From contig CM046296.1 in NCBI GenBank assembly GCA_025267735.1, positions 22,036,464 to 22,100,463 on the forward strand: 64,000 nucleotides of DNA, read 5' to 3'. A program made the position numbers and the translations under genes. The notes below the pieces were generated by a model that was not told where the DNA came from, made no database searches, and worked only from the letters and a program-made list of their open reading frames with translations. Source of the DNA: Mactra quadrangularis. Lineage: Eukaryota > Mollusca > Bivalvia > Venerida > Mactridae. Below, in pieces: positions 34,001-47,340 of this stretch (position 1 is its first letter; each line of letters starts with the position of its first letter).

Positions 34001-36112
34001 GGGCGCGTAACTCGCCCCAAAATGGGTCCTAGCCAGCTCGGTTCGAGACCCAGGCGGCCGGGTCGGCGTTCGGGGTTGGGTCCGAGCCAGAAACCGGAAG
34101 TAGGTCACCATCGTGTACATTTTTTTTTACTATGTGCATGTACATATAGTACATATACAGAGTCTATGGAGCGTAGACAAGGGCGCGTAACTCGCCCCAA
34201 AACGGGTCCTAGCCGGCTCGTTTCGAGACCCAGGCCGCCGGGTCGGTGTTCGGGGTTGGGTCCGAGCCAGAAACCGGAAGTAGGTCACCATTGTTTACAT
34301 AATTTTTTACTATGTACATGTACATATTGTGCATATACAGAGTCTATGGAGCATAGACAAGGACGCGTAACTCGCCCCAAAACGGGTCCTAGCCGACTCA
34401 TTTCGAGACCGAGGCCGCCGGGTCGGTGTTCGGGGTTGGGTCCGAGCCAGAAACCGGAAGTAGGTCACCATTGTTTACATAATTTTTTACTATGTGCATG
34501 TACCTAATTATAGTACATATACAGAGTCTATGGAGCGTAGACAAGGGCGCGTAACTCGCCCCAAAACGGGTCCTAGCCGGCTCGGTTCGAGACCCAGGCC
34601 GCCGGGTCGGTGTTCGGGGTTGGGTCCGAGCCAGAAACCGGAAATAGGTCACCATTGTTTACATAATTTTTTACTATGTGCATGTACATATAGTACGTAT
34701 ACAGAGTCTATGGAGCGTAGACAATGGCGCGTAACTCGCCCCAAAACGCGTCCTAGCCGGCTCGGTTCGAGACCCAGGCCGCCGGGTCGGTGTTTGGGGT
34801 TGGGTCCGAGCCAGAAACCGGAAGTAGGTCACCATTGTTTACATAATTTTTTACTATGTGCATGTACATATAGTACATATACAGAGTCTGTGAAGCGTTG
34901 ACAAGGGCGCGTAACTCGCCCCAAAACGGGTCCTAGCCGGCTCGGTTCGAGACCCAGGCCGCCGGGTCGGTGTTCGCGGTTGGGTCCGAGCCAGAAACCG
35001 GAAGTAGGTCACCATTGTTTACATAATTTTTTACTATGTGCATGTACATATAGTGCATATACAGAGTCTATGGAGCGTAGACAAGGGCGCGTAACTCGCC
35101 CCAAAACGGGTCCTAGCCGGCTCGGTTCGAGACCCAGGCCGCCGGGTCGGTGTTCGGCGTTGGGTCCGAGCCAGAAACCGGAAGTAGGTCACCATTGTTT
35201 ACATAATTTTTTACTATGTGCATGTACATATAGTGCATATACAGAGTCTATGGAGCGTAGACAAGGGCGCGTAACTCTCCCCAAAACGGGTCCTAGCCGG
35301 CTCGGTTCGATATCCAGGCCGCCGGGTCGGAGTTCGGGGTTGGGTCCGAGCCAGAAACCGGAAGTAGGTCACCATTGTTTACATAATTTTTTACTATGTG
35401 CATATACATATAGTACATATACAGAGTCTATGGAGCGTAGACAAGGGCGCGTAACTCGCCCCAAAACTGGTCCTAGCCGGCTTGGTTCGAGACCCAGGCC
35501 GCAGGGTCGGTGTTCGGGGTTGGGTCCGAGCCAGAAACCGGAAGTAGGTCACCATTGTTTACATAATTTATTACTTTGTGCATATACATACAGTACATAT
35601 ACAGAGTCTATGGAGCGTAGACAAGGGCGCGTAACTCTCCCCAAAACGGGTCCTAGCCGGCTCGGTTCGAGACCCAGGCCGCCGGGTCGGTGTTCGGGGT
35701 TGGGTCCGAGCCAGAATCCGGAAGTAGGTCACCATTGTTTACATAATTTTTTACTATGTGCATGTACATATAGTACATATACAGAGTCTATGGAGCGTAG
35801 ACAAGGGCGCGTAACTCGCCCCAAAACGGGTCCTAGCCGGCTCGGTTCGAGACCCAGGCCGCCGGGTTGGTGTTCGGGGTTGGGTCCGAACCAGAAACCG
35901 GAAGTAGGTCACCATTGTTTACATAATTTTTTACTATGTGCATGTACATATAGTACATATACATAGTTTATGGAGCGTAGACAAGGGCGCGTAACTCGCC
36001 CCAAAACGGGTCCTAGCCGGCTCGGTTCGAGACCCAGGCCGCCGGGTCGGTGTTAGGGGTTGGGTCCGAGCCAGAAACCGGAAGTAGGTCACCATTGTTT
36101 ACATAATTTTTA
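31078..36112 (+). repeat. 180-bp satellite, subfamily A (about 28 units, direct)
   Basis: The unit contains CAGAGTCTATGGAGCGTAGA, AAGGGCGCGTAACTCGCCCC, CCGGCTCGGTTCGAGACCC, GTTGGGTCCGAGCCAGAAAC, GGTCACCATTGTTTAC and a T-rich linker with GTGCATGTACATATAGT. The period is 180 bp with rare indels (a 9-bp insertion near 32,682 and 4 bp near 34,505). The variant GCCGTCTCGG recurs at about 31,684, 32,584 and 33,484, a five-unit higher-order spacing. One forward frame has no stop, so a 1,106-codon open frame (31,187-34,507) appears; I do not regard it as a gene. Confidence 0.98.
31465..31521 (+). promoter_or_regulatory. Pol III-like A/B box pair in satellite unit (representative)
   Basis: In a typical subfamily A unit, TAGACAAGGG (31465) resembles an A box and GGTTCGAGACC (31511-31521) matches the B-box consensus GGTTCGAnTCC except at one base. 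The start-to-start spacing of 46 bp is in the tRNA/SINE range. Between them GGGCG-CGTAACT-CGCCC (31472-31488) forms a perfect 5-bp stem with a 7-base loop, like an anticodon arm. The arrangement recurs in nearly every unit. Transcription is unproven; this could be chance or a relic of a tRNA-derived ancestor. Confidence 0.35.
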
Positions 36113-39100
36113 CATAACTTGGTTCCGCTACTGTATGTCTTATATAGAGTTATATAGAAACTATATGTACATGTACATATGTAAACAATGGTGACCTAGT
36201 TCCGGTATGTGTTATATAGACTTATATAGAAAATATATGTACATGTACATATGTAAACAATGGTGACCTACTTCCGGTTTCGGGCTTGGACCCAACCCGG
36301 AAACCCGCGCAGTCGGCATGGGTCACGAACCCAGCAGGCTTGAACCACTTTGGGGGCGACTTATCCGCCCTTGGTTCAGCTACTGTATGTGTTATATAGA
36401 CTTATATAGAAACTATATGTACATGTACATATGTAAACAATGGTGACCTACTTCCGGTTTCGGGCTCGGACCCAACCCGGAAACCGGCACAGTCGGCAAG
36501 AGTCGCGAACCCAGCAGGCTAGAACCACTTTGGGGGCGACTTATCCGCCCATGGTTCAGCTACTGTATGTCATATATAGACTTGAATAGAAACTATATGT
36601 ACATGTACATATGTAAACAATGGTGACCTACTTCCGGTTTCGGGCTCGGACCCAACCCGAAAACCCGCGCAGTCTGCATGGGTCGCGAACCCAGCAGGCT
36701 TGAACCACTTTGGGGGCGACTTATCCGCCCTTGGTTCAGCTACTGTATGTCTTATATAGACTTATATAGAAACTATATGTACATGTACATATGTAAACAA
36801 TGGTGACCTACTTCCGGTTTCGGGCTCGGACCCAACTCGGAAACCCGCGCAGTCGGAATGGGTCGCGAACCCAGCAGGCTAGAACCACTTTGGGGGCGAC
36901 TTCTACGCCCTTGGTTCAGCTACTGTATGTGTTATATAGACTTATATAGAAACTATATGTACATGTACATATGTAAACAATGGTGACCTACTTCCGGTTT
37001 CGGGCTCGGACCCAACCCGGAAACCCGCGCAGTCGGCATGGGTCGCGAACCCAGCAGGCTAGAACCACTTTGGGGGCGACTTATCCGCCCTTGGTTCAGC
37101 TACTGTATGTCTTATATAGACTTATATAGAAACTATATATACATGTACTTATGTAAACAATGGTGACCTACTTCCGGTTTCGGGCTCGGACCCAACCCGG
37201 AAACCCGCGCAGTCGGCATGGGTCGCGAACCCAGCAGGCTAGAACCACTTTGGGGGCGACTTATCCGCCCTTCGTTCAGCTACTGTATGTGTTATATAGA
37301 CTTATATAGAAACTATATGTACATGTACATATGAAAACAATGGTGACCTACTTCCGGTTTCGGGCACGGACCCAACCCGGAAACCCGTGCAGTCGGCATG
37401 GGTCGCGAACCCAGCAGGCTAGAACCACTTTGGGGGCGACTTATCCGCCCTTGGTTCAGCTACTGTATGTCTTATATAGACTTATATAGAAACTATATGT
37501 ACATGTACATATGTAAACAATGGTGACCTACTTCCGGTTTCAGGCTCGGACCCAACCCGGATACCCGCGCAGTCGGCATGGGTCGCGAACCCAGCAGGCT
37601 CGAACCACTTTGGGGGCGACTTATCCGCCCTTGGTTAAGCTACCGTATGTCATATACAGACTTGAATTGAAACTATATGTACATGTACATATGTAAACAA
37701 TGGTGACCTACTTCCGGTTTCGGGCTCGGACCCAACCCGGAAACCCGCGCAGTCGGCATGGTTCGCGAACCCAGCAGGCTAGAACCACTTTGGGGGCGAC
37801 TTATCCGCCCTTGGTTCAGCTACTGTATGTGTTATATAGACTTATATAGAAACTATATGTACATGTACATATGTAAACAATGGTGACCTACTTCCGGTTT
37901 CGGGCTCGGACCCAACTCGGAAACCCGCGCAGTCGGCATGGGTCGCGAACCCAGCAGGCTAGAACCACTTTGGGGGCGACTTATCCGCCCTTGGTTCAGC
38001 TATTTTATGTCTTGTATAGACTTATATAGAAACTATATGTACATGTACATATGTAAATAATGGTGACCTACTTCCGGTTTCGGGCTCGGACCCAACTCGG
38101 AAACCCTTGCAGTCGGCATGGGTCGCGAGCCCAGCAGGCTAGAACCACTTTGGGGGCGACTTATCCGCCCTTGGTTCAGCTACTGTATGTCATATGTAGA
38201 CTTATAGAGAAACTATATGTACATGTACATGTACATATGTAAACAATGGTGACCTACTTCCGGTTTCGGACTCGGACCCAACCCGGAAACCCGCGCAGTC
38301 GGCATGGGTCGCGAACCCAGCAGGCTAGAACCACTTTGGGGGCGACTTATCCGCCCTTGGTTCAGCTACTGTATGTCTTATATAGACTTATATAGAAACT
38401 ATATGTACATGTACATATGTAAACAATGGTGACCAACTTTCGGTTTCGGGCTCGGACCCAACCCGGAAACTCGCGCAGTCGGCATGATCGCAAACCAAGC
38501 AGGCTAGAACCACTTTGGGGGCGACTTATCCGCCCTTGGTTCAGCTACTGTATGTCATATATAGACATGAATAGAAACTATATGTACATGTACATATGTA
38601 AATAATGGTGACCTACTTCCGGTTTGGGGCTCGGACCCAACCCAGAAACCCGCGCAATCGGCATGGGTCGCGAACCCAGCAGGCTAGAACCACTTTGGGG
38701 GCGACTTATCCGCCCTTGTTTCTGCTACTGTATGTCTTATATAGACTTATATAGAAACTATATGTACATGTACATATGTAAACAATGGTGACCTACTTCC
38801 GGTTTCGGGCTCGGACCCAACCCAGAAAGCCGCGCAATCGGCATGGGTCGCGAACCCAGCAGGCTAGAACCACTTTGGGGGCGACTTATCCGCCCTTGGT
38901 TCAGCTACTGTATGTCTTATATAGACTTATAAAGAAACTATATGTACATGTACATATGTAAACAATGGTGACCTACTTCCGGTTTTGGGCTCGGACCCAA
39001 TTCGGAAACCCGCGCAGTCGGCATGGATCGCGAACCCAGCAGGCTAGAACCACTTTGGGGGCGACTTATCCGCCCTTGGTTCAGCTACTGTATGTCTTAT

Positions 39101-39616
39101 ATAGACTTATATAGAAACTATATATAAATGTACATATGTAAACAATGGTGACCTACTTCCGGTTTCGGGCTCGGACCAAACCCGGAAATTCGCGCAGTCG
39201 GCATGGGTCGCGAACCCAGCAGGCTAGAACCAATTTGGGGGAGACTTATCCGCCCTTGGTTCAGCTACTGTATGTCTTATATAGACTTATATAGAAACTA
39301 TATGTACATGTACATATGTAAACAATGGTTACCTACTTCCGGTTTAGGGCTCGGACCCAACCCGGAAACCCGCGCAGTCGGCATGGGTCCCAAACCCAGC
39401 AGGCTAGAACCACTTTGGGGGCGACTTATCCGCCCTTGGTTCAGCTACTGGATGTCTTATATAGACTTATATAGAAACTATATGTACATGTACATATGTA
39501 AACAATGGTGACCTACTTCCGGTTTCGGGCTCGGACCCAACCCGGAAACCCGCGCAGTCGGTATGGGTCGCAACCCAGCAGGCTAGAACCACTTTGGGGG
39601 CGACTTATCCGTCCTT
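36113..39616 (-). repeat. 180-bp satellite, subfamily B (about 19 units, inverted)
   Basis: As written, units read ATATGTACATGTACATAT (perfect palindrome), GTAAACAATGGTGACCTAC, TTCCGGTTTCGGGCTCGG, GCAGTCGGCATGGGTCGCG, AACCACTTTGGGGGCGACTT, ATCCGCCCTTGGTTCAGC. The reverse complement aligns with subfamilies A and C (shared GGTCACCATTGTTTAC and GGGCG/CGCCC hairpin), so it is a diverged relative in opposite orientation. The period is 180 bp. Variants with GACTTGAATAGAAAC recur near 36,571, 37,651 and about 38,560, suggesting five- to six-unit blocks. It has no long stop-free frame. The first unit (about 36,180-36,250) is shortened to about 71 bp. Confidence 0.97.
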
Positions 39617-40699
39617 ATATAGTACATATAGAGAGTCTACGGAGCGGTGACAAGGGCACGTAACTCGCCCCAAAACTGGTCCTAGCCGAGTCGGTTCGAC
39701 ACCCAGGTCGCCGGGTCGGCGTTCTGGGTTGGGTCCGAGCCAGAAACCGGAACTAGGTCACCATTGTTTACCTATTTTTTTGCTACGTGCATGTACATAT
39801 AGAGAGTCTACGGAGCGGAGACAAGGGCACGTAACTCGCCCCAAAACCGGTCCTAGCCGGGTCGGTTCGACACCCAGGTCGCCGGGTCGGCGTTCTGGGT
39901 TGGGTCCGAGCCAGAAACCGGAACTAGGTCACCATTGTTTACCTATTTTTTTGCTACGTGCATGTACATATAGTACATATAGAGAGTCTACGGAGCGGAG
40001 ACAAAGGCCCGTAACTCGAACCAAAATCGGTCCTAGCCGGGTCGGTTCGACACCCAGGTCGCCGGGTCGGCGTTCTGGGTTGGGTCCGAGCCAGAAACCA
40101 GAACTAGGTCACCATTGTTTACCTTTTTTTTGCTACGTGCATGTACATATAGTACATATAGAGAGTCTACGGAGCGGAGACAAGGGCACGTAACTCGCCC
40201 CAAAACCGGTCCTAGCCGGGTCGGTTCGACACCCGGGTCGCCGGGTCGGCGTTCTGGGTTGGGTCCGAGCCAGAAACCGGAACTAGGTCACCATTGTTTA
40301 CCTATTTTTTTGCTACGTGCATGTACATATAGTACATATAGAGAGTCTACGGAGCGGAGACAAGGGCCCGTAACTCGCCCCAAAACCGGTCCTAGCCGGG
40401 TCGGTTCGACACCCAGGTCGCCGGGTCGGCGTTCTGGGTTGAGTCCGAGCCAGAAACCGGAACTAGGTCACCATTGTTTACCTATTTTTTTGCTACGTGC
40501 ATGTACATATAGTACATATAGAGAGTCTACGGAGCGGAGACAAGGGCCCGTAACTCGCCCTAAAACCGGTCCTAGCCGGGTCGGTTCGACACCCAGGTCG
40601 TCGGGTCGGCGTTCTGGGTTGGGTCCGAGCCAGAAACCGGAACTAGGTCACCATTGTTTACCTATTTTTTTTGCTACGTGCATGTACATATAGTACATA

Positions 40700-42140
40700 T
40701 AGAGAGTCTACGGAGCGGAGACAAAGGCCCGTAACTCGCCCCAAAATCGGTCCTAGCCGGGTCGGTTCGACACCCAGGTCGCCGGGTCGGCGTTTTGGGT
40801 TGGGTCCGAGCCAGAAACCGGAACTAGGTCACCATTGTTTACCTATTTTTTTGCTACGTGCATGTACATATAGTACATATAGAGAGTCTATGGAGCGGAG
40901 ACAAGGGCACGTTACTCGCCCCAAAAACGGTCCTAGCCGGGTCGGTTCGACACCCAGGTCGCCGGGTCGGCGTTCTGGGTTGGGTCCGAGCCAGAAACCG
41001 GAACTAGGTCACCATTGTTTATCTATTTTTTTGCTACGTGCATGTACATATAGTACATATAGAGAGTCTACGGAGCGGAGACAAGGGCACGTAACTCGCC
41101 CCAAAACCGGTCCTAGCCGGGTCGTTTCGACACCCAGGTCGCCGGGTCGGCGTTCTGGGTTGGGTCCGAGCCAGAAACCGGAACTAGGTCACCATTGATT
41201 ACCTATTTTTTTGCTACGTGCATGTACATATAGTACATATAGAGAGTCTACGGAGCGGAGACAAGGGCTCGTAACTCGCCCCAAAATCGGTCCTAGCCGG
41301 GTCGGTTCGACACACAGGTCGCCGGGTCGGCGTTCTGGGTTGGGTCCGAGCCAGAAACCGGAACTAGGTCACCATTGTTTACCTATTTTTTTGCTACGTG
41401 CATGTACATATAGTACATATAGAGAGTCTACGGAGCGGAGACAAGGGCCCGTAACTCGCCCCAAAATCGGTCCTAGCCGGGTCGGTTCGACACCCAGGTC
41501 GCCGGGTCGGCGTTTTGGGTTGGGTCCGAGCCAGAAACCGGAACTAGGTCACCATTGTTTACCTATTTTTTTGCTACGTGCATGTACATATAGTACATAT
41601 AGAGAGTCTATGGAGCGGAGACAAGGGCACGTTACTCGCCCCAAAAACGGTCCTAGCCGGGTCGGTTCGACACCCAGGTCGCCGGGTCGGCGTTCTGGGT
41701 TGGGTCCGAGCCAGAAACCGGAACTAGGTCACCATTGTTTATCTATTTTTTTGCTACGTGCATGTACATATAGTACATATAGACAGTCTACGGAGCGGAG
41801 ACAAGGGCACGTAACTCGCCCCAAAACCGGTCCTAGCCGGGTCGGTTCGACACCCAGGTCGCCGGGTCGCCGTTCTGGGTTGGGTCCGAGCCAGAAACCG
41901 GAACTAGGTCACCATTGATTACCTATTTTTTTGCTACGTGCATGTACATATAGTACATATAGAGAGTCTACGGAGCGGAGACAAGGGCACGTAACTCGCC
42001 CCAAAATCAGTCCTAGCCGGGTCGGTTCGACTCACAGGTCGCCGGGTCGGCGTTCTGGGTTGGGTCCGAGCCAGAAACCGGAACTAGGTCACCATTGTTT
42101 ACCTATTTTTTTGCTACGTGCATGTACATATAGTACATAT
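40700..42140 (+). repeat. Four-unit higher-order repeat in subfamily C
   Basis: The sequence around 40,880-40,935 (GAGTCTATGGAGCGG, GGCACGTTACTCGCCCC, AAAAACGG) recurs at 41,600-41,655, exactly 720 bp later. Neighbouring variants also match (TTTATCTATT near 41,020 and 41,740; ACCATTGATTACC near 41,192 and 41,912). This is a duplicated four-unit block. Confidence 0.85.
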
Positions 42141-43739
42141 AGAGAGTCTACGGAGCAGAGACAAGGGCACGTAACTCGCCCCAAAACCGGTCCTAGCCGG
42201 GTCGGTTCGACACCCAGGTCGCCGGGTCGGCGTTCTGGGTTAGGTCCGAGCAAAAAACCGGAGCTAGGTCACCATTGTTTACCTATTTTTTTTTGCTACG
42301 TGCATGTACATATAGTACATATAGTGAGTCTACGGAGCGGAGACAAGGGCACGTAACTCGCCCCAAAACCGGTCCTAGCCGGGTCGGTTCGACACCCAGG
42401 TCGCCGGGTCGGCGTTCTGGGTTTGGTCCTAGCCAGAAACCGGAACTAGGTCAGCATTGTTTACCTATTTTTTTGCTACGTGCATGTACATATAGTACAT
42501 ATAGAGAGTCTACGGAGCGGAGACAAGGGCACGTAACTCGCCCCAAAACCGGTCCTAGCCGGGTCGGTTCGACACCCAGGTCGCCGGGTCGGCGTTCTGG
42601 GTTGGGTCCGAGCCAGAAACCGGAACTAGGTCACCATTGTTTACCTATTTTTTTGCTACGTGCATGTACATATAGTGCATATAGAGAGTCTACGGAGCGG
42701 AGACAAAGGCCCGTAACTCGCCCCAAAATCGGTCCTATCCGGGTCGGTTCGACACCCAGGTCGCCGGGTCGGCATTCTGGGTTGGGTCCGAGCCAGAAAC
42801 CGGAACTAGGTCACCATTGTTTACCTATTTTTTTGCTACGTGCATGTACATACAGTACATATAGAGAGTCTACGATGCGGAGACAAGGGCACGTAACTCG
42901 CCCCAAAACCGGTCCTAGCCGGGTCGGTTCGACACCCAGGTCGCCGGGTCGGCGTTCTGGGTTGGGTCCGAGCCAGAAACCGGAACTAGGTCACCATTGT
43001 TTACCTATTTTTTGCTACGTGCATGTACATATAGTACATATAGAGAGTCTACGGAGCGGAGACAAGGGCCCGTAACTCGCCCCAACACCGGTCCTAGCCG
43101 GGTCGGTTCGACACCCAGGTCGTCGGGTCGGCGTTCTGGGTTGGGTCCGAGCCAGAAACCGGAACTAGGTCACCATTGTTTACCTATTTTTTTGCTACGT
43201 GCATGTACATATAGTACATATAGAGAGTCTACGGAGCGGAGACAAGGGCACGTAACTCGCCCCAAAACCGGTCCTAGCCGGGTCGGTTCGACACCCAGGT
43301 CGCCGGGTCGGCGTTCTGGGTTGTGTCCGAGCCAGAAACCGGAACTAGGTCACCATTGATTACCTATTTTTTTGCTACGTGCATGTACATATAGTACATA
43401 TAGAGAGTCTACGGAGCGGTGACAAGGGCACGTAACTCGCCCCAAAACCGGTCCTAGCCGGGTCGGTTCAACACCCAGGTCGTCGGGTCGGCGTTCTGGG
43501 TTGGGTCCGAGCCAGAAACCGGAACTAGGTCACCATTGTTTACCTATTTTTTGCTACGTGCATGTACATATAGTACATATAGAGAGTCTACGGAGCGGAG
43601 ACAAGGGCCCGTAACTCGCCCCAAAATCGGTCCTAGCCGGGCCGGTTCGACACCCAGGTCGCCGGGTCGGCGTTCTGGGTTGGGTCCGAGCCAGAAACCG
43701 GAACTAGGTCACCATTGTTTACCTATTTTTTTGCTACGT

Positions 43740-46700
43740 GCATGTACATATAGTACATATAGAGAGTCTACGGAGCGGACACAAGAGCACGTAACTCGCC
43801 CCAAAACCGGTCCTAGCCGGGTCGGTACGACACCCAGGTCGCCGGGTCGGCGTTCTGGGTTGGGTCCGAGCCAGAAACCGGAACTAGGTCACCATTGTTT
43901 ATCTATTTTTTTTGCTTCGTGCATGTACATATAGTACATATAGAGAGTCTACGGAGCGGAGACAAGGGCACGTAACTCGCCCCAAAACCGGTCCTAGCCA
44001 AGTCAGTTCGACACCCAGGTCGCCGGGTCGGCGTTCTGGGTTGGGTCCGAGCCAGAAACCGGAACTAGGTCACCATTGTTTACCTATTTTTTGCTACGTG
44101 CATGTACATATAGTACATATAGAGAGTCTACGGAGCGGAGACAAGGGCCCGTAACTCGCCCCAAAATCGGTCCTAGCCGGGTCGGTCCAACACCCAGGTC
44201 TCCGGGTCGGCGTTCTGGGTTGAGTCCGAGCCAGAAACCGGAACTAGGTCACCATTGTTTACCTTTTTTTTGCTACGTGCATGTACATATAGTACATATA
44301 GAGAGTCTACGGAGCGGAGACAAGGGCACGTAACTCGCCCAAAAACCGGTCCTAGCCGGGTCGGTTCGACACCCAGGTCGCTGGGTCGGCGTTCTGGGTT
44401 GGGTCCGAGCCAGAAACCGGAACTAGGTCACCATTGTTTACCTATTTTTTTGCTACGTGCATGTACATATAGTACATATAGAGAGTCTACGGAGCGGAGA
44501 CAAGGGCACGTAACTCGCCCCAAAACCGGTCCTAGCCGGGTCGGTTCGACACCCACGTCGCCGGGTCGGCGTTCTGGGTTGGGTCCGAGCCACAAAACCG
44601 GAACTAGGTCACCATTGTTTACCTATTTTTTTGCTACGTGCATTTACATATAGTACATGTAGAGAGTCTACGGAGCGGAGACAAGGGCCCGTAACTCGCC
44701 CCAAAACCGGTCCTAGCCGGGTCGGTTCGACACCCAGGTCGTCGGGTCGGCGTTCTGGGTTGGGTCCGAGCCAGAAACCGGAACTAGGTCACCATTGGTT
44801 ACCTATTTTTTTGCTACGTGCATGTACATATAGTACATATAGAGAGTCTACGGAGCGGATACAAGGGCCCGTAAATCGCCCCAAAATCGGTCCTAGCCGG
44901 GTCGGTTCGACACCCAGGTCGCCGGGTCGGCGTTCTGGGTAGGGTCCGAGCCAGAAACCGGAACTAGGTCACCATTGTTTACCTATTTTTTTGCTACGTG
45001 CATGTACATATAGTACATATAGAGAGTCTACGGAGCGGAGACAAGGGCACGTAACTCGCCCCAAAACCGGTCCTAGCCGGGTCGGTTCGACACCCAGGTC
45101 GCCGGGTTGCGTTCTGGGTTGGGTCCGAGCCAGAAACCGGAACTAGGTCACCATTGTTTACCTATTTTTTTGCTACGTGCATGTACATATAGTACATATA
45201 GAGAGTCTACGGAGCGGAGACAAGGGCACGTAACTCGCCCCAAAACCGGTCCTAGCCGGGTCGGTTCGACACCCAGGTCGTCGGGTCGGCGTTCTGGGTT
45301 GGGTCCGAGCCAGAAACCGGAACTAGTTCACCATTGTTTACCTATTTTTTTGCTACGTGCATGTACATATAGTACATATAGAGAGTCTACGGAGCGGAGT
45401 CAAGGGCCCGTAACTCGCCCCAAAATCGGTCCTAGCCGGGTCGGTTCGACACCCAGGTCGTCGGGTCGGCGTTCTGGGTTGGGTCCGAGCCAGAAACCGG
45501 AACTAGGTCACCATTGTTTACCTATTTTTTTGCTACGTGCATGTACATATAGTACATATAGAGAGTCTACGGAGCGGAGACAAGGGCACGTAACTCGCCC
45601 CAAAACCGGTCCTAGCCGGGTCGGTTCGACACCCTGGTCGCCGGGTCGGCGTTCTGGGTTGGGTCCGAGCCAGAAACCGGAACTAGGTCACCATTGTTTA
45701 CCTATTTTTTTGCTACGTGCATGTACATATAGTACATATAGAGAGTCTACGGAGCGGTGACAAGGGCACGTAACTCGCCCCAAAACCGGTCCTTGCCGGG
45801 TCGGTTCGACACCCAGGTCGCCGGGTCGGCGTTCTGGGTTGGGTCCGAGCCAGAAACCGGAACTAGGTCACCATTGTTTACCTATTTTTTTGCTACGTGC
45901 ATGTACATATAGTACATATAGAGAGTCTACGGAGCGGAGACAAGGGCCCGTAACTCGCCCCAAAACCGGTCCTAGCCGGGTCGGTTCGACACCCAGGTCG
46001 CCGGGTCGGCGTTCTGGGTTGGGTCCGAGCCAGAAACCGGAACTAGGTCACCATTGTTTACCTATTTTTTTGCTACGTGCATGAACATATAGTACATATA
46101 GAGAGTCTACGGAGCGGACACAAGAGCACGTAACTCGCCCCAAAACCGGTCCTAGCCGGGTCGGTACGACACCCAGGTCGCCGGGTCGGCGTTCTGGGTT
46201 GGGTCCGAGCCAGAAACCGGAACTAGGTCACCATTGTTTACCTATTTTTTTGCTACGTGCATGTACATATAGTACATATAGAGAGTCTACGGAGCGGAGA
46301 CAAGGGCCCGTAACTCGCCCCAAAACCGGTCCTAGCCGGGTCAGTTCGACACCCAGGTCGCCGGGTCTGCGTTCTGGGTTGGGTCCGAGCCAGAAACCGG
46401 AACTAGGTCACCATTGTTTACCTATTTTTTGCTACGTGCATGTACATATAGTACATATAGAGAGTCTACGGAGCGGAGACAAGGGCCCGTAACTCGCCCC
46501 AAAATCGGTCCTAGCCGGGTCGGTCCAACACCCAGGTCGCCGGGTCGGCGTTCTGGGTTGGGTCCGAGCCAGAAACCGGAACTAGGTCACCATTGTTTAC
46601 CTTTTTTTTGCTACGTGCATGTACATATAGTACATATAGAGAGTCTACGGAGCGGAGACAAGGGCACGTAACTCGCCCAAAAACCGGTCCTAGCCGGGTC

Positions 46701-47340
46701 GGTTCGACACCCAGGTCGCTGGGTCGGCGTTCTGGGTTGGGTCCGAGCCAGAAACCGGAACTAGGTCACCATTGTTTACCTATTTTTTTGCTAGGTGCAT
46801 GTACATATAGTACATATAGAGAGTCTACGGAGCGGAGACAAGGGCACGTAACTCGCCCCAAAACCGGTCCTAGCCGGGTCGGTTCGACACCCAGGTCGCC
46901 GGGTCGGCGTTCTGGGTTGGGTCCGAGCCAGAAACCGGAACTAGGTCACCATTGTTTACCTATTTTTTTGCTACGTGCATGAACATATAGTACATATAGA
47001 GAGTCTACGGAGCGGACACAAGAGCACGTAACTCGCCCCAAAACCGGTCCTAGCCGGGTCGGTACGACACCCAGGTCGCCGGGTCGGCGTTCTGGGTTGG
47101 GTCCGAGCCAGAAACCGGAACTAGGTCACCATTGTTTACCTATTTTTTTGCTACGTGCATGTACATATAGTACATATAGAGAGTCTACGGAGCGGAGACA
47201 AGGGCACGTAACTCGCCCCAAAACCGGTCCTAGCCGGGTCGGTTCGACACCCAGGTCGCCGGGTCGGCGTTCTGGGTTGGGTCCGAGCCAGAAACCGGAA
47301 CTAGGTCACCATTGTTCACCTATTTTTTGGTACGTGCATG
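43740..47340 (+). repeat. Multi-unit higher-order duplication in subfamily C
   Basis: The diagnostic variant GGTCGGTCCAACACCCAGG occurs near 44,182 and 46,522, 2,340 bp (about 13 units) apart. Each is followed by the same CCTTTTTTTTGCTACG and GCCCAAAAACCGG variants. The pair GGACACAAGAGCACG plus GGTACGACACC occurs near 43,780, 46,118 and 47,013, with a related copy at 47,905. Confidence 0.8.
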
